From JACDBD01 sp050743385 (lineage in GTDB: Bacteria > Actinomycetota > Acidimicrobiia > IMCC26256 > JACDBD01), in assembly GCA_050743385.1 (NCBI GenBank), contig JBOGFJ010000028.1, positions 1-39,895 of the forward strand: a stretch of DNA of 39,895 nt, in the 5' to 3' direction. Of this stretch, positions 39,272 to 39,895 are shown in pieces; the stretch's first letter is position 1; each line of letters opens with the position of its first letter. A model generated the notes under the pieces. The model did not search any database. It was not told where the DNA came from and saw only the letters and a program-made list of their open reading frames with translations. A program made the position numbers and the translations under genes.

Positions 39272-39715
39272 CTACCCGTCTCGTCGAGCCCAATCCGGCT
39301 CGAGCTGGTAGAGGAACTCGGCGCAGCGCTGCTCCTCGTCGGTCTCGCCGATGGCGGCGGCGGCCCCACGCAGGCCGTCGAGGGCGCGCAGGAACCCGCG
39401 GTTGGTCTCATGGCGCCAGCGCACATAGCCCGACCCCCGCCACCCCGATTGGCGGAGGCGGTCGAGCCCGCGGTGGTAGCCGACGCGGAAGCACGCGTAC
39501 GCCTCGACGTCGTCGCGGCCGAGCTCACCCAGACGAGCCCACGCGTCGAGGTAGCGGGGCCAGCGAGCGACCACAGCCGCGACTGCGGCGCGCCGACGGT
39601 CGTCGGTCTCGGACCGCGCCGCCTCGAGCGCGGCGAGCGCGTCGGCGGGCTCGGGGGCGAGCACGGTTTCGGGTACGCCCTGCGGATTGAGGTTGACGGG
39701 GTGCTGTCCGGCCAT
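39272..39715 (-). CDS. DUF3151 domain protein
   Basis: 147 residues from the ATG at 39715; TACAGT (complement of 39723-39728) lies seven bases upstream, so it is probably leaderless. The actinobacterial DUF3151 pattern is seen: PEPADALAALEAARSETDDR, WPRYLDAWARLGELGRDDVE, AYACFRVGYHRGLDRLRQSG, YVRWRHETNRGFLRALDGLR and GETDEEQRCAEFLYQLEPD. It is all-helical and TPR-like. Its function is unknown. The stop lies 10 bases before the gmd start, but gmd has its own -10, so a separate message is likely. Confidence 0.9.
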   Translation of the reverse strand: MAGQHPVNLNPQGVPETVLAPEPADALAALEAARSETDDRRRAAVAAVVARWPRYLDAWARLGELGRDDVEAYACFRVGYHRGLDRLRQSGWRGSGYVRWRHETNRGFLRALDGLRGAAAAIGETDEEQRCAEFLYQLEPDWARRDG

Positions 39716-39806
39716 GACGGCGACTGTACGCGGGGGAGCGAGTCCCTGCGGCGCCCGTCGCCCGACGACGAACGCGCCGACAGGGGCCGGTACCATCGCG
39801 GGTTCC

Positions 39807-39895
39807 GTGAGTGATCCCGAGGAAGGCCTCGATACCGCTGCGCCGCCCCCCGCCGCGGCCCACGCCCTCGAAGAGGAGCGTTCCGGCGCGCGCCC
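39807..39895 (+). CDS. Start of a gene running off the right edge
   Basis: From the GTG at 39807 the frame is open to the window end, 29 codons: SDPEEGLDTAAPPPAAAHAL followed by EEERSGAR. TACCAT at 39791-39796 gives a -10 ten bases upstream. It is divergent from DUF3151. The N-terminus is low complexity (Ala, Pro, Glu), so no family can be named. It may not be coding. Confidence 0.4.
   Translation, partial: MSDPEEGLDTAAPPPAAAHALEEERSGAR

Noticed and set aside
39233..39814. 193-residue plus-strand frame over gmd and DUF3151
   Set aside because: It is the antisense of the DUF3151 protein; no start signal or domain is seen.
1..39895. CRISPR array
   Set aside because: No regularly spaced direct repeats with unique spacers are visible, and there are no cas genes.
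1..39895. Prophage or transposase
   Set aside because: Apart from the tyrosine recombinase, no phage structural gene, transposase or IS end was found.

Overview
High-GC window from what is most likely an actinobacterium, perhaps an Acidimicrobiia-type lineage; that rank is inference. The signs are four F420-type luciferase-like (LLM) oxidoreductases, an MMPL transporter, DUF3151, DUF427 and AurF proteins, a ClpP2-like peptidase, and many genes with a TANNNT box 6-9 bases before the start codon, the mark of leaderless transcripts. Genes are tightly packed, with many 4-base ATGA/GTGA overlaps and convergent stops that touch or overlap.

Layout. 1-2300: an accessory-looking edge with a cut methyltransferase and a short operon (tyrosine recombinase, DUF4160, DUF2442) ending at an intact tRNA-Arg(ACG). 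2336-4840: an SMP-30-like lactonase coupled to a DUF4287/SRPBCC protein, then two decayed genes: a VOC protein broken by a 29-base tandem duplication, and the N-terminal stub of an FAD monooxygenase with a stop at codon 3. 4920-5996: a metallo-beta-lactamase-fold hydrolase. 6008-10804: a translationally coupled catabolic-looking operon (LLM, D-aminoacylase-type amidohydrolase, TauD-type dioxygenase, LLM). 10906-14732: a PBP4-type D,D-carboxypeptidase, then a VOC / flavodoxin-like / DUF983 group divergent from another LLM gene. 14761-18875: MMPL transporter, nucleosidase, small membrane protein behind a large palindrome, sulfotransferase.

18915-24313: a secreted alpha/beta hydrolase lipoprotein, a phytoene-dehydrogenase-like oxidoreductase, a tiny protein of two tandem HTH repeats, an AurF diiron oxygenase divergent from a TetR regulator, and a fourth LLM gene. 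24435-29047: an ABC1/UbiB kinase flanked by two copies of an intergenic repeat, an NTF2-like protein, a PAP2 phosphatase, a divergent Fpg/Nei glycosylase and a DJ-1/PfpI protein. 29120-31976: a SRPBCC-ArsR-DUF427 operon sharing a control region, with two identical-half-site operators, with a solitary ClpP2-like gene; then lgt. 32038-39895: an ABC exporter pair, purE divergent from a nitronate monooxygenase over only 35 bases, a CoA-disulfide-reductase-like flavoprotein, GDP-mannose 4,6-dehydratase, DUF3151 and the start of a gene running off the right edge.

Most genes are recognisable housekeeping or oxidative/catabolic functions. No CRISPR array, prophage or secretion system is present. The most unusual signals are non-coding (the ArsR operator pair, two-tier palindromes, the repeat pair around the UbiB-like gene), together with the tandem-HTH protein, the divergent Fpg and the coupled LLM/amidohydrolase/TauD operon.
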